64,000 nucleotides of DNA from Rehmannia glutinosa (lineage: Eukaryota; Streptophyta; Magnoliopsida; Lamiales; Orobanchaceae): assembly GCA_016081115.2 (NCBI GenBank), contig CM071935.1, positions 49,359,150 to 49,423,149 of the forward strand, read 5' to 3'. Of the stretch, positions 11,800 through 24,061 are shown in pieces. Every line of letters starts with the position of its first letter. Position 1 is the stretch's first letter. Position numbers and translations under genes: made by a program. Under the pieces are notes generated by a model. The model worked only from the letters and a program-made list of their open reading frames with translations. It was not told the origin of the DNA and did no database searches.

Positions 11800-13642
11800 C
11801 CTCGCACAAGCCCTAGCGCCATCGCCTCTATGGACGAGATCCTGACCAAAATTTTTTACCATCTAAAGGACGACATAGTCCTCTCCTCCGTTCCAACCTA
11901 TTCCCTATTTTTTCCTCACGTAAGAATTCTCATGAGCCATCTATGGTACAACATGTTGCGGCCCACGCCCTTGATGCTTCACAACTATTGGTAGTCGCCT
12001 GCCACAAGAATTCAACACTTCCTTCGACAAACATGGAGATGGACGCTGCACATGCCCTTCATTCACCCCCTTGGTGATCCCTTCGATGTTGCCACATGCC
12101 CATGATGATGTTGCGGCCCCCCCAAGAAGGCGCATGCCCATGATACTACAGTGATCCCCACGCCCTCCAAGCTGGCGCACGCAACCTTCTCCCACATGAT
12201 GCAACATGTCGCTGCTCCCTCTTTGATGGTTCCCACAATTCCTTCAACTCCTAGGATGCCAATGCAGGCCCTAAGATTCATGGTGTTGTCTCAGATTTGG
12301 TCAAATCAACTATTACGGATTTTTCTGCCCCCATGGGTAATCTTGTCATCCCACAAGTTATAATACAGGTTCCATCATTCACAAATATGGTGAAAGGTAG
12401 CTCTATCCCATTTATGAACCTATTAAAAAAGATTATTATATTTTTATTTCAATAGATTAGAATCTTTATCAACAAACACTTAAGGAATTTTCATTTGCTT
12501 TAATTGGGCGTTTGTTACTAACTAACGGATCTAAACATTGGCCATTGCCTCCATGACAAATATGTCTCACTGAATTATGGGCTATCACACATGTTTGGAG
12601 GTTAATTCCATTGGGGAAGGAATATTTTTGCATAAATTTTCTACTGTTGCGGATATAACTCGGGTTGTGCAATGTTCTTCTTGGTAGCTTGTCCGGGTAC
12701 TATTCATCTATCACCGTGGTACCGGATTTTAATCCTTACAAGATTAATGCCTCTATAGCTAGTGTTTGGGTACGTATTTTTGAGCTTAGTATTGAATATT
12801 GGCATCCTAGCATCATCACGGTTATTGCCAAGGATATTGGGACACCTATTCAGATTGATAAAAATAATGGTTCTCTTGGTCAAAGCAATACGTGGAGTAA
12901 CTCCCGATATAACATTAAAAGCAAGACGTGTAGGTGGATCGACTCATCAAGTTCCCAATGAAATATGATCCACACAAGGAAAACACTTGCCACTCCTGGT
13001 AATATATTGAAGCACATAATTGGTTGAAGATCACGAGGTGTTACGAACAAAAGAAGGCGTCATTTATCTAGTTTATTATTATTACATTCTATTCTCTGAT
13101 TTAGTTTTTTGTGCGGGTTTTTGTGGATATTAAGTTTACTGAGCCTCTTCAAGAGTATATTATGGTTGAACGTGTAGGTCATTGTTCGTTGTTTCTTTGA
13201 GTTACGAGAAATTACCATAATTTCGCTCAAATTGTTGCATTATGAGTCATAATACTGCTACATGTCGTCGTATTTTGCCTTTTGTTCCTAAAGAGCCTCA
13301 TGTAGTGACCTTTCATAGAAAAGGGGCAGATCATGTGAGGGTAAGATCGTGGATAACTCGGTGGAAGAACCAACCTCTGTATTGCATGTTGGTTCACTCT
13401 CTTGGGCGACTGCCTGTAAACGGTGGGGTGACTATACCGAGGAAGACCAACCTAGTGATGAGGACCAACCTCCTACTAGGAAATATCCGCCAGTAGACGA
13501 TGACAAATTTGTGGGCGTCAATAAAAAATCAACTGGTAATGGTAAAAATACCAACCTTTCACGCCCTCACCAAGATTGCAGGAAAAAGATTATAGTCCGG
13601 GTCTCATTTGCGAGAAGTATACTAAAATGATTACAAATGATC
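11800..13642 (+). pseudogene. Decayed LINE ORF1 (DUF4283 / zinc-knuckle type)
   Basis: Frame-broken remains of the nucleic-acid-binding ORF1 protein of a plant L1-type LINE. Around 12660-12880 the reading SVWVRIFELSIEYWHP...IAKDIGTPIQID matches the DUF4283 signature, in which WVR, EYW and IG(T)P(L)xxD are the anchors. At 13238-13275 SHNTATCRR is the end of the CCHC knuckle (GHNxxxCR). Several frameshifts and stops separate these pieces. It is not evidently the same copy as the LINE at 7851-10017. The Sirevirus at 13648 interrupts it; whether it continues after 53065 is unclear. Confidence 0.7.
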
Positions 13643-13647
13643 ACACC

Positions 13648-15120
13648 TTTTAGGAAATTTATTGTATAGATTTGATGATGCTTAGAAAGCTTAGAATTAA
13701 AAAGTTGGCACCCCATTTTCTGTATGTATTTCAACATTGTAATAGTTAAAATATTACCTGAGTTATCAAACATCTAAGTTGAAGATGCAGAAGAGTTGCT
13801 GAAGAAGTGCAGGGAAGATTCAGCTGAGTCGCAGCTGAATGGCCGAGAATAACTTCAGTCAAGTACAACATTTGTACCTTTCAGAAGACTTACATCAGAG
13901 TCATCCAAGAATCAAGAAGAAGACTCAACTTAAGGGGTAAAGCAGCTGAAGCAGTTAGAGAAAGCTGAAGAAGTCTGTTGTGAAGAAAAGTCTAGACTTA
14001 CCCATTATGGTAATAGATAGACCTGCAACCTTAAAAAAGTGTCTTGCTAAAAGAGTGCAAGGAGCAGGGACCAATGGAATGCATGCGGAACTCTGGTGCA
14101 TTTCAGGCACCTGCAGGTAGTCAATGCAAAGGTTAGGTCAACATGTAAAGCTGTAGAACAAGACAAGCCAACAAACAAGAAGTGAAGTTTAAATTTGTCT
14201 ATATCTTTAATGGACAAATTTCAATCTCTCACTATAAAAGGTTGAGGAAATTTCAGAGAGAAATACGATACAAGAGAGAACATAACAAATAAGTGACACA
14301 ACAAGCAATAAGGCAAACATGTGCAATACTCTCTCTTAAGCTAAATTCAGAATCCTCAGGCATGAAACTCTAAGTGACTTTATCCAACACATACCAGTGA
14401 AAGATACAAACCATACTTCAAAGTTGAAGAGGAAACTTGTTTTCAAGAACAAAAGGGTCTATTCTTCCAATAAGTGAAGGAAGTTCAGTGAGGTTCAAGT
14501 TCGAACCTGATTCAAATCCAACGGAGGGCTACGTGATAAAGTCCAAACGATTTGAAGAGTTGAAGTAGTGAGACAATGGCCTTATGAAGAGCTGAGTCCC
14601 AGGAGTGAAACCAACTGTGTGATCAAGGCTTGCTCAGACTGTTTTGTACTTTTGTAACAAAGTCAAAGTTGCATTAGTAAATTCTTCCCGGACTAGGAGA
14701 ATGGTGGAGTAGAGGAATTACTCCTTCCTCGAACACTATAAATATTTGTGTCATTTATTTACAACAATTTACTTTCTGCAATTTATTTATTTGCTTATAT
14801 ATTTCCTATCCATCTGATAATAACAAGCATAAAATAAGTGTTGATAACAAATCATAAAAAAAGTGTTAAGATTTTCGCTGTTAAAAAGCAAGAAAACTGA
14901 ATTTATAAAAAGCTAACTTCACTCAGCTGAGTTACTCTATCAACAACTCTCTCATAGTCTGTTGAGTGGTTAACTCTCCTGTTGAAGTTTGACCAAACTA
15001 TCTCTCAAGAGACTTAGCATTTTTCTTGTGATAAACTCTGATTTGTTGTAAATCAAAAAAAATTGGTTAAGTCTATTCAACCCCCTTTCTACGCTTAACT
15101 CACACCCCTTGGGATCTACA
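13648..15120 (+). repeat. 5' LTR of the central Sirevirus
   Basis: 1.47 kb. It starts at TTTTAGGAAATTTATTG (the TG is mutated; the 3' copy reads TGTAAGGAAATTTATTG) and ends CTTGGGATCTACA. TATA-like boxes lie at 14232-14240 (CTATAAAAG) and 14734-14744. The left flank is the TSD ACACC. Confidence 0.88.
14232..14240 (+). promoter_or_regulatory. TATA-like box in Sirevirus LTR
   Basis: CTATAAAAG in a context (CTCACTATAAAAGG) conserved in the LTRs at 2404 and about 45621. A second candidate, ACTATAAATATTTG, stands at 14735. Which one drives the transcript cannot be told from sequence. Confidence 0.45.
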
Positions 15121-15122
15121 AG

Positions 15123-15133
15123 TGGTATCAGAG
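15123..15133 (+). other. Primer binding site, initiator tRNA-Met
   Basis: TGGTATCAGAG two bases after the LTR end is complementary to the 3' end of plant initiator methionine tRNA, as in most copia elements. It fixes the 5' LTR border. Confidence 0.9.
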
Positions 15134-15233
15134 AGGTTGGTTCAAAGAACCTTCCGCACTGGTTACTGAACTAGAAGTTTTTCAAAAACATCAACACTTG
15201 AAGTTTTTCAAAAGTTTCTTAAAAGTTATTATC

Positions 15234-16280
15234 ATGGAAGCAAATCTATCTCGTATCCCCATGTTTACCATTAATGAATTTGATGACTGAAAAATTCACA
15301 TGCATGGTTTACACGATGGAATATGGTTTGTCATAGAAGATGGACCCATTAAAATCACTAAGGTGAACAAACCTGCAAGAGCAACATGAGAGGTTGCTAA
15401 AAGACCTGCCGAGGTTGAAAAGCCAAGAAACGAATGGACAAACAAGGACAAAGAGAGATATAACCTTGACAATATGGCCAATGATATATTGTACAAAACT
15501 TTAGATGAATCAATATTTAACAAGGTTAAATCTTGCAGGACTGCCGAAGAGATTTGGGAAAAGCTGACTCTCATCTACGAAGGCTCAGAGCAAATAAAGG
15601 AGAATAAGCTTACAGTTGCATTGCATAAGTTTGAAAACTTCAAGATGATGGCAGGTGAATCATTAGACCAGCTGTATGCCAGATATACAGAGATAATAAA
15701 TGAAATACCAGCTTTAGGCAAATAGTATACACATAAGAAAATATGTACGAAGATTCTAAGACCCTCCATGAATGTGATGGCTCTCAGACATTGAATGGAC
15801 TTGACCAAGATTTCTGACTATGAGCTATTCTCAAATCTAAAAGCATATGAACTCGGGCGCAAGAGGAAAGAGCAAGATGAGATAGCTGTACCAAAGACAA
15901 CTGCTCTAGAGACTGGAGAATCAAAGGCAACTGACTCCAAAGACATCATTGTTAAAGAAGAGATTGCCTTGATGGTCAAAATATTTATAAAATTTTTCAA
16001 TAAGAACTACAAGAGGAACAAAGGAGAATCCTCTAGAAGGCACTCAGCTCCTTCCAAAGGAAAGGAAGAAAAAACCACCAAAAGAGTTGAGAAGAAGGCT
16101 GAAGATCTGTGCTGGAATTGTAGGCAACCAGGTCATTTTGCAGTTGACTTCCCTTATCCACCAGTCAACAAGTACATAAATAAAGAGGATAAGAAAGTCT
16201 TTAGGGAAAGAAGACAAGAGAGAAAGAAAGCAATGATGGTTGCAGAATCTGAGACAACCAAGTGTAAGGAAATAACATAG
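15234..16280 (+). pseudogene. Sirevirus gag, degenerate
   Basis: Starts at ATG 15234 (MEANLSRIPMF), 114 bases after the LTR. The UBN2-type capsid region is recognisable (NDILYKTLDESIFNKVKSC, EIWEKLTLIYEGS, ALHKFENFKM). A CCHC zinc knuckle follows at about 16109-16151 but reads CWNCRQPGHFAVDF: the fourth ligand is Phe (codon 16149-16151) instead of Cys, so zinc binding would fail. Stops at 15286, 15388, 15723 and 15792 break the frame. The product would have been the RNA-packaging capsid protein. Confidence 0.85.
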
Positions 16281-17006
16281 TCAGATAGTAGTGAAACTAA
16301 CTACTCCTCAGACACTGAAGAAAAGGTATTAATATGGCTCATGGCTAAAGAGCAGGAAGATGACGTAAATTCTAACTCATCTAGTTCAAATTCTGATGAA
16401 AGTGATCATGACATACACACACTTCATCACCCATTGATCTTTATGATTCACCACGCAAAATGATGAAAGATTTTGAGCACTTTAAATCCTCACACACACT
16501 TCTAAATGAGAAAAACAGCCAACTCAATGGGCAAAACTCACTACTGACTGAAGATCTGAATACTCTTAGTCACATAGCTGATGAGAATGAAGAGTTAAAA
16601 CCAAGGTTTTCAAAATCAGACTGGATCGATCGGTTCGACCGATTTAACTAGGAACCAATCACGGCACCGACCCAATTTTCTATCTAGACCGGGTGGCGAA
16701 AAACTATTGCCACCTAGTAAAAACTGGACAAAAACCGGTGACCCCTAACCTTTTTTAACCCGATTTATTTGCCTTTTTCTAAGAAAATGAACAAAAATGA
16801 TAAATAAGGTAATTAGTAAAATTAGCACAAGGAATATGGAAATATAAAGAGAATTTACCATATTAAAAGATTTCATAACTATTTTTTATAGTAGAGATTT
16901 AAGTATTTTTTTAAATAATTAATCTATTCTTGATACATTAGATTATCATCAAAGAGAGGCAATATTGAATTAGGTATAAAAAAGCTTATCAATCTTATTC
17001 AACAAT

Positions 17007-17055
<49 letters not shown>

Positions 17056-17835
17056 GGTTCAACCAGTTTTTTTAAAACGGTTTAGCCTATCGGACCAGTG
17101 ACCCAGTGACCCAATTCTTCATCCGATTCACTGTCCGGTCTGGGTTTAAAAACATTGGTTAAAGGCTGAGATAGCAAAGGTTCAAGCAGACGTAGCTGAA
17201 AAAGAAAAGAGGGAACAAGAATTAACAACTATGATTGTATCACTCAACAAATCATTTAAAATATTGGATGAATTGATGATGATATAAAAAGAAATTGAGA
17301 CAAAGCAGACTTAGGTTTCAATTCATTTGTTAATGCTCAAACTCCAAGAGTGGTTATGGAAAAAATATCCTCAAGCAATAGGGAATACAAAATCTAAAAA
17401 CACCATATATTGCACCCACATACAATCACAGACATTGACATGTTGGCCTTGGTTACAAAGGAAGAGGAAAGAAGCCAGCTGAGTATGCTGAAAGAACAAC
17501 TGAAATTAAATTCAGAAAAGTTCAACAACAGACTCCTAATAGGAGATATTCTGTGAAGTCTAAGCAGAACTTCCAAAAGCACCAGAGGTTTAACCAAAAG
17601 AAATCATATGAAGGGAATGATAGAAATTACCCAACACAAGTTGATTGGAACCCTCAAATGAAATATCAGCCAAGTCCTAAAGGATATAAGCCTAAATGGC
17701 AGAGACCTCAAACTCATCATAGGTCATTCCCTAGGGAAAGAAATCAGCATTCATATGCACCCAAACACAATGCACACTATGCACATAAGTTTCAATATTT
17801 TCCTAGAAAAGTGATTGCACAAACGCATACATAGG
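16281..17835 (+). pseudogene. Sirevirus gag-pol linker, degenerate, split by a MITE
   Basis: Downstream of the knuckle the element encodes acidic then coiled-coil sequence (16281-16600, continuing 17164 with ELKAEIAKVQADVAEKEKRE once the MITE is discounted). A basic Gln/Pro/His-rich stretch follows at 17553-17834 (NFQKHQRFNQKKSYEG, PQMKYQPSPKGYKPKWQ). This is the variable linker seen between gag and protease in Sireviruses; it has no catalytic motif. Several stops are present. Confidence 0.65.
16601..17158. mobile_element. MITE inserted in the Sirevirus gag-pol linker
   Basis: 558 bp with terminal inverted repeats CCAAGGTTTTCAAAATC (left) and the complement of GGGTTTAAAAACATTGG (right). It is flanked by TTAAA on both sides (16595-16599, 17159-17163), which restores the coding phrase EELKAEIAK when removed. 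GGTTCGACC/CGGTTTAGCC-like motifs lie near the ends and an (AT)n microsatellite inside (about 16999-17056). No coding capacity. The superfamily is not certain; the TSD could be up to 8 bp with mismatches. Confidence 0.75.
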
Positions 17836-18025
17836 CATACAGACAAAAGCAATAAATGTATGTTCCTAAAGCTCCAAAAAAATTTGCTAAGTTTTATTAT
17901 GATTATGGAACTGATAGGTGACAACCACTTAGATCAGATAATTGGATTATAGGCTGGTTGGAACACATTATAGTGCTAACCCCTCAGGACCCAGCCAGAT
18001 ACGGGTAACTAAAACTTGATTTCCT

Positions 18026-19291
18026 TGATTGCAGGTTCATGGAACAATAGAGTGCCAAAGAACCTGGTACATGGATAGTGGGTATTCCAGACACATGACA
18101 GGGAACAACAAGAGTTTATCAAATTTCAAGGAATCAAGAGGAGCCAAATTCATATTTGGAAGATCGAGGGGAAATCAAAAGCATTGGATCTATCAAGAAA
18201 AATGGACTAGAGATCACGAATGTTGCTTATATTGAAGGGCTAAATTTTAATCTGCTGAGTATAAGCCAACTCTGTGATAAATGATATAATGTTGGATTCA
18301 ACATGGGTGTTGTCAAATCAAGGATGTTGAAACTGATAAAATAGTGCTATCTGGGATGAGAAAAAAAGTATGTATGTAGTGGATTGGTGCACTGCTACAC
18401 CTAGCACATGTCTATTGGTAAAGAGCACAACTGAATCAAGCTGGCTGTGGCACAAGAAGTTGAGTCATCTGAACTTCAAGACTATCAACAAGCTTGCAAG
18501 AAGCCATTTGGTTGAAGGATTGCCAGACTCAGTCTACAAGAAGGAACGCATCTGTGATGCATGCCTAAAAGGTAAGCAGATCTAATCATCTTTCAAGGAT
18601 AAACCAAATCCTTCTTCAACAAGGATTTTGTATTTGTAACACATGGATCAGTTTGGACCAATTGAGCCAACTAGCATAAGTTGAAAGAAATACACCCTAG
18701 TGGTGGTGGATGATTCCTCAAGATACACATGGATCATTTTATGTGTAAGAAGAAGGAAACTTTGCAAAAGCTTCCTCAGCTGATGAAGAGAGTTCAAAAT
18801 GAAAAGAGTCAAACCATTATCAACATAAGGTCTGATAGAGGAACTGAGTTTATCAATAGGATTATAACTCAGTATTGCATGGAATATGGTATTGTTCATG
18901 AGTTGTCAGCTTCAAGAAATCCTCAGCATAATGGAGTAGCTAAAAGAAAAAACAGAACCTTCAAGGAAGCTGCAAAGACCATGTTAGCTGAAGCTGCATT
19001 GCCTAAGAGATTTTGGGCTGAAGCTATTAACACTGCTTACTACACTCAAAATAGGTGTACTATTAACAGGCAACTGTCCAAAACCCCCTATGAAATTTGA
19101 ACAGGAAGATAGCCTAATGTGGGATATTTTCGCATCTTTGGAAGAAATTGTTTCATTCATAACAATGGCAAAGATAATCTGAAAGCCTTTGAAGCTAAAG
19201 CTGATGAAGGTATCTTTCATGGATATTCAGCTTAGAGTAAAGCTTTCAGAGTGTTAAACAAAAGGACTATGGTAACAGATGAGTCTATCCA
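18026..19291 (+). pseudogene. Sirevirus pol: protease and integrase part, degenerate
   Basis: Protease active site WYMDSGYSRHMTG at about 18067-18105, a typical copia aspartic protease (D-S-G). GAG-pre-integrase region SWLWHKKLSHLNFKTINKL...CDACLKGKQ at 18440-18583 (HHCC zinc-binding part). Integrase core follows: VVDDSSRYTW, SDRGTEF (second Asp), then HNGVAKRKNRT, where the third catalytic residue of the D,D(35)E triad is Lys instead of Glu (codon 18942-18944). Stops occur at 18583, 19100 and elsewhere. The reading ends at 19291 (VLNKRTMVTDESIH), where the CACTA-like end begins. RT is missing. Confidence 0.87.
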
Positions 19292-19619
19292 CACTACTAC
19301 AAAAAGTGTTTTTTAGGACGAGAGTATTTGCAATGACATGTTGTTGTTGCAAACGATAGGTATTAGGATGATAAATCCATTGCTAAAAACTTTCCTGACT
19401 ATTTTAAAATTTTGGGTCATTAATATCTAAAGCGACGAAGTACCACATTAGCAATACATTTCCAACGACATTTGACGTCACTAAAGTTTTTGTTATTTTT
19501 AGGAATTATTGGAAACTTTAGCGTTGCTAAAAGATATAGTTTTTTGAAACGATCCTGTCGTCCCAAAAGGTTCATCATTTGCAGTGAATCGGTTATCATT
19601 GCTAATATTAATTCATTAA

Positions 19620-20110
19620 AGAAGATATTAGTCGTACCACCTTCATTTCCTGCAAAAACCCTTCCCCGCCCGCACCCTAATCATAATCTCTCTCCCTCCA
19701 TCTCCATCGATCTTACTTCCATTGTTGTTGCCACCACCGCCATCGCCACTGCCACCACCAACACCATGTTCTAGGTTTGCCCCTTTCCCTATCTTCCTAC
19801 TGTCCTAGTCTCTCAATTTATTCCCCTTCAATCAATTGGTTTCGATCCTTGGAGAAATGTCCTCAAAGATTGTGAAAATCAATGCGATTTTCATCTGATT
19901 CTGTGTTTCCATTTCAAAGAGTAATAGATGACCGTCGATTTTGAAATTTAGTTTGTTTGTTTCTTTATTTGTTTTTTTTACTAAATTTTGGTGGGGTTTG
20001 AATTAGGTGGCCGATTCAGCTCCAGCTATGAACAACTTGATCGGCTCAGACACTGATTCTCAAAGAACTCTGTATGTTTTCTCTCTCAAGGAATGCACAT
20101 AGTTCTGTTC
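19620..20110 (+). other. Exon-like fragment, probably captured host-gene 5' end
   Basis: Pyrimidine-rich leader-like sequence (TCTCTCTCCCTCC...) with CACCACCGCCATCGCC repeats near 19730. There is a possible exon at about 20006-20071 between a TTAG acceptor and a CT|GTATGT donor, readable as APAMNNLIGSDTDSQRTL. Base composition is richer in GC and in intron-exon signals than the flanking transposon DNA. I do not recognise the gene. Confidence 0.35.
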
Positions 20111-20396
20111 TGAAGACCTCATAGTTTAATTTTGACAGGGTGCTATGGAAACTAGGCATTTAGCTTATCGATTTTGAAATTTTGGATTTCTTTTTGTATA
20201 GATAACGTAATGTGAGATTGTGGCTTCTTTTTTTTTTTTTTTAGGTTTTTTAATGTGTGGATTTTATGGAAACTAGGGATTTATCTTATCACATGGATTT
20301 GTGGTATAATGAAACCAATCGATGAATCATGTGATGCATGTGGTCAGTGGCTTCGTGATATGTGAAGTCATTCAATATTTGAAAATTTAAGGATAG

Positions 20397-21971
20397 TGAT
20401 GGTGTAAAATATACGTGCATTTGAATATTTAAAATGATATATATTTGATGCATTTGCACGAATATTCAGTGTGTTTTGGTTAGTTTCCTTTGTTGGGCGT
20501 GAGACTGCGTATTCTTGTAACTTCTTACATGAAATGGAGCTAAATTAGATAAAACGAGATATCACGTTCTAAAGTATAGGTCAAGAGCTAAGGTATGAGC
20601 AAATATGTGAAGGAGAGAAGCATGGACGATCGAACAAAAGGAAATTTCCTTCAAAAACGTCCAAATGCGCTAACAGCTTCCAGAACTGGAAGGGTTTAGT
20701 ATTTTGGCCATAACGTTCTTTACAAAATGGAAATTAAGGTGATTCAAGTTGCTATGGAAAGCTAAGAGAAAGGGCTACAACTTTTATGAAGAACCCAGGA
20801 GCACATTCGGCCAAAAACATGTACAACAACACATCACATGACCGGACCATGTGGTATCACACGACCATGTGAAAATATCGGTGTGGAATGACACAAACAT
20901 GTGAAGTGAGGAAAGAAACAGGGGACAAAACCAAGCCCGCACAGCCAGACCGTGTGAACCCACACGGGTGTGTGGGAAACGGAAAAATCCACACAACCGT
21001 GTGGTGCCACACGGCCAGGCCGTGCCGGACACTGCAGACGCATTTTTTTAGAGTTCTTTTCCCGTTCCAACTCAACAAATGACCTCTCCAAGCACCTATA
21101 TAAAGGGGACCAATGCCTGAACGAATTTTGATCATCATACATCATCCAACATCACTTCATACAACATACAACACATCAAATTACACAGGAACGCAAGAAT
21201 CGAAGATCTTTTGAGAGAGGAAGGTTAGGTCGCGAAGAACACCACAAGACATTCGCATCCACGGGAGCACAAGAGCTTCGAAGGCTTGGAAGGAGAATCA
21301 TCCTAATAAGAAGGCGTTTTCTTTCTATGTCTAAGATCTCTTGTCTGTACTTAAACAATGTCATAATGTTGATTTCGAATTTGTCTATGAATTTGTTATC
21401 AATGTTTGGCTTATCTTTCGGATCTTAGGGACATAATCGAAACTGTGGATTCATGTTAAATATAATTATTTATTTTCTAAATTAATTCATGCTTTCTATT
21501 TTATGAATTCGAGTGCTTATTCTTAATTGCTTTTTATTTGGCCAATATTTGCATGTCATATTGTTAGCCCATAATCCAGGAGGGGAGTTCTAACGAGACG
21601 AAAATCGAATTTAGACATAAATATGGTAATGTATCGGGAGACTACTTCTGTTTGTGTGGAGTATTTCAATTCAAATTTTTTTTGAGAATTAATAATAGTT
21701 GTGATGGATCAGGAGACCTCAATTATTATTAATCTACTGTTTATGTACCACCCGAGAGGGAGAATAAACTATTTTAGGAGTTGTACCCATATAATTGCAT
21801 GAATTGGTTTTTAAAAATTCAATTACATTTAATATGGAAGAAACATGTTGAGATTATGTGCATAAGGTTGCTCATGTAGTTGTTGAAAATACTTTTGGGG
21901 TTCATTAATTTATTTATTTTTTCGTTTCAATTTTTGATTTTTATTAAATACTCAAATATTTTTGGCGAATA
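20397..21971 (+). repeat. LTR1 of gypsy array A
   Basis: Starts TGATGGTGTAAAATATAC and ends GGCGAATA (the consensus end in its sisters is GGCGAACA). A palindrome-rich block spans 20821-21040, with the TATA box CTATATAAAGG at 21096. It is slightly shorter than LTR2 because the segment before the end ('ATCAATCCCTGTGG...') is missing. Confidence 0.88.
20821..21106 (+). promoter_or_regulatory. U3 palindrome block and TATA box of LTR1 (array A)
   Basis: Repeated CACACGG / CCGTGTG half-sites, including CACGGCCAGGCCGTG (7-bp arms, 21010-21024), lie about 70 bp upstream of CTATATAAAGG at 21096-21106. The same layout is kept in LTR2 (24485-24768) and LTR3 (29000-29250). Known LTR layout makes this the U3 promoter; the role of the palindromes is inferred. 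Confidence 0.55.
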
Positions 21972-21977
21972 CGTTTT

Positions 21978-21995
21978 TAGCGCCGTTACCGGGGA
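21978..21995 (+). other. Primer binding site, tRNA-Asp (array A, copy 1)
   Basis: TAGCGCCGTTACCGGGGA, 16 of 18 matches to the complement of the plant tRNA-Asp 3' end (TGGCGCCGTTGCCGGGGA), as used by Athila-type elements. Confidence 0.85.
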
Positions 21996-22614
21996 TTGAT
22001 GAGTTCTACTTAGATATAGTAATAAGTAGTCCAATCTTAATTGAAGCATTTTTTTGTAAATATTTATTTTTATTTTTTTTATATTTTATATTTCTTCTTC
22101 TTCGTTTCTAACATCATTTTTTGTTGAATGCGAGACTGGAATCTTTGGGGACACAAGTAGCCCAAAATCGCACTTGCAGTGGGAGGCAAACATTAAAATG
22201 GGAAATTCCCAAGCGATAATGCTTAATACGAGAAAACAGTGCTACACCATTAGTCTGATGGATGGTATAGAATATAAGGGCTCAAGGATTTCAACCGACA
22301 CAGTTCAACGACAATGATGTTAGAAATCTGAAGTCTGGCTGAAGACGTAAAACTTAGCGCTTTGTAAGAGGCACCCCAAGATACGTCGCGACAAACTCCA
22401 GGGGAAAAAAACAAAAAAAATGAAAAACAAATGAAAAAAAAGAAAATAAAGCGAAAAAAAGCGAAAAAAAAGTGAAAAAAGAAGCCATACGCACACGACC
22501 TGACCGTGCGATCTGCTCCTCCAGCTTCCAATTTGACGGACGAGTTTCCGGCTTCACCAGAATTACCTAGGTAAGTACTCTTTACGCATTCCTCTTTCTT
22601 TTGATAATTTCTTC

Positions 22615-22655
22615 ATATGCTCGGGATGAAGCATATTTTAAGTTTGGGGGAGGGA
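22615..22655 (+). other. Hairpin followed by internal polypurine tract (array A, copy 1)
   Basis: ATATGCT (22615-22621) pairs with AGCATAT (22630-22636), with loop CGGGATGA. TTTAAGTTTGGGGGAGGG follows at 22637. The same module with a changed stem is at 27109-27145. It resembles the terminal module at 24023-24061. Confidence 0.7.
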
Positions 22656-24022
22656 TTGTCAAGAATGCGTAATTTAGCACTTTCTTGCATTTTGCATGCC
22701 ATTTAGGATTGCATGTAGAGCATATAAAAATTTTCATTAAAATTTTTAAATTTTTGATTTTTTTTTATTTTTGCACGTTTATCGCTTTAGCACATTTAAT
22801 TGCTTTAGTATGTGATTTTAATCAAGGTTTTCGAATATCCCCAACTTCCGTATGATTTTACTATGAGCATTTAATTGAATGAGATAACATACTTCTGGAA
22901 TAATGTGATAAATTATTGGGAAGATATCATCTACTTGCTTAGCATTAGCTGAGAAAATTGGGTATTTGAGCATGTTGCGAAAAATAAGTCTGTGAGCTTT
23001 TGTGCCTATAACTGCTTTATATTATGCAGCTTATTTTTTTCTTAAGTGTATGATTCATGATTGAGAGAACTCTAGAACTTGCTCTGGTATCTTCATCGAA
23101 GCCATGTGTGTGTGCAATTATTTAAAATGATTTAAGGCCATCTTTGTTCAACATACTTAGCCTAAAATGCCTACCTATGAACTCATGATTCCCTAGTTAG
23201 CCAATTTTGAGCCAAAACTTTTATTGTTAGCCACATTTTGATCTTTAAAATTGAAAACATGATGTTGTCCCTGAAATTTATTGAGCTTATAGAAAATGAA
23301 CAACTTTAGGGGAGATGTGAAAATTTATGAAAAAGAGGAAATTGGCAAAAGAAATAGGCATGAGATGTGTCTAGGTGGATGAAAAAAAGCATGAAGTTCG
23401 AAAGAGAAAACAAATCAAGAAAATCGAGCAAAAGAAAAGAAAAATTCTGAAAATACATTAAAAATGGGAGCTTGAGGCTAAAAAAAAACGAAAAATAGGC
23501 AACAAAGCCTAAGAATGAAAAAGGAGAAATAAGCATGGAATCAAATTGAAAAAAAAAAGAAAAGAAAAGAAAATGAGTTTATGATGAAATTGGGTTGGTG
23601 AATTGCAAGTCTGTACGCTTAAATTCTATTTGCTCAAGCCAAGTCACTTAATCCAAATTTCCTTACCCTTAACAAAGAGCCTACATTACAACCAAATGAA
23701 AAGTCTTTTTTGATTCTTAGATTGTGCACACAAAAGTGGTCGAGATGTCAGACGATTTGCGAGCCTATGGTAGTTCTACTTTCACTAAATTGAATTTGAG
23801 CATAAACACTATTCATACACTTTTGAGAGTTGAGTGATACACTATCTACTTGTGAGTCGCGATGTCGAGTACCCAAGAGAGTATTGACAATACCGGGTTT
23901 ATGAATGGTGACTTCTTGATTATGAATTACATAGTTTTCTTAGGTATGGAGTCAAATGCTATTTAATGTTCATAGTGTTCTTGGGTGTTTGTTTCTACCC
24001 CTTGATATTATTTTTTCTTAAT

Positions 24023-24061
24023 TTGCTCGAGGACGAGCAATGCTTTAAGTTTGGGAGATTT
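24023..24061 (+). other. Hairpin followed by 3' polypurine tract (array A, copy 1)
   Basis: TTGCTCG (24023-24029), loop AGGA, CGAGCAA (24034-24040) is a perfect 7-bp stem. It is followed by TTTAAGTTTGGGAGATT, which abuts LTR2. The tract primes plus-strand DNA synthesis in this element class; the hairpin's role is unknown. Confidence 0.75.

Larger units (their letters stand above)
21972..24061 (+). other. Internal region 1 of array A (non-coding, LARD-like)
   Basis: Primer site 21978-21995. It includes a paired-hairpin motif (22331-22380), an A/G-rich tract with GAAAAAA runs (22400-22480), a perfect splice-donor-like CCTAG|GTAAGTACTC (22567-22580), hairpin plus internal polypurine tract (22615-22655), a second purine-rich tract (23310-23580), and hairpin plus terminal polypurine tract (24023-24061). 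No gag, protease, RT or integrase motif is readable in any frame. Long Phe-rich minus-strand frames here are only complements of purine tracts. Confidence 0.8.

Noticed and set aside
11941..12281. Minus-strand Gly/Cys-rich ORFs (88 and 72 aa) as a small secreted peptide gene
   Set aside because: Overlap the decayed LINE ORF1 on the plus strand; no signal peptide or cysteine spacing pattern.
20784..21145. Minus-strand ORFs in LTR1 of array A (and at 24425-24754)
   Set aside because: They lie in the palindrome-rich U3; similar frames appear in sister LTRs only because the DNA is homologous, with no protein features.
22250..22557. Overlapping minus-strand ORFs rich in Phe (also 23306-23536, 26637-27047, 27828-28013)
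   Set aside because: Complements of A/G tracts in non-coding gypsy internals; low complexity, no family, not conserved as frames between the two array copies.
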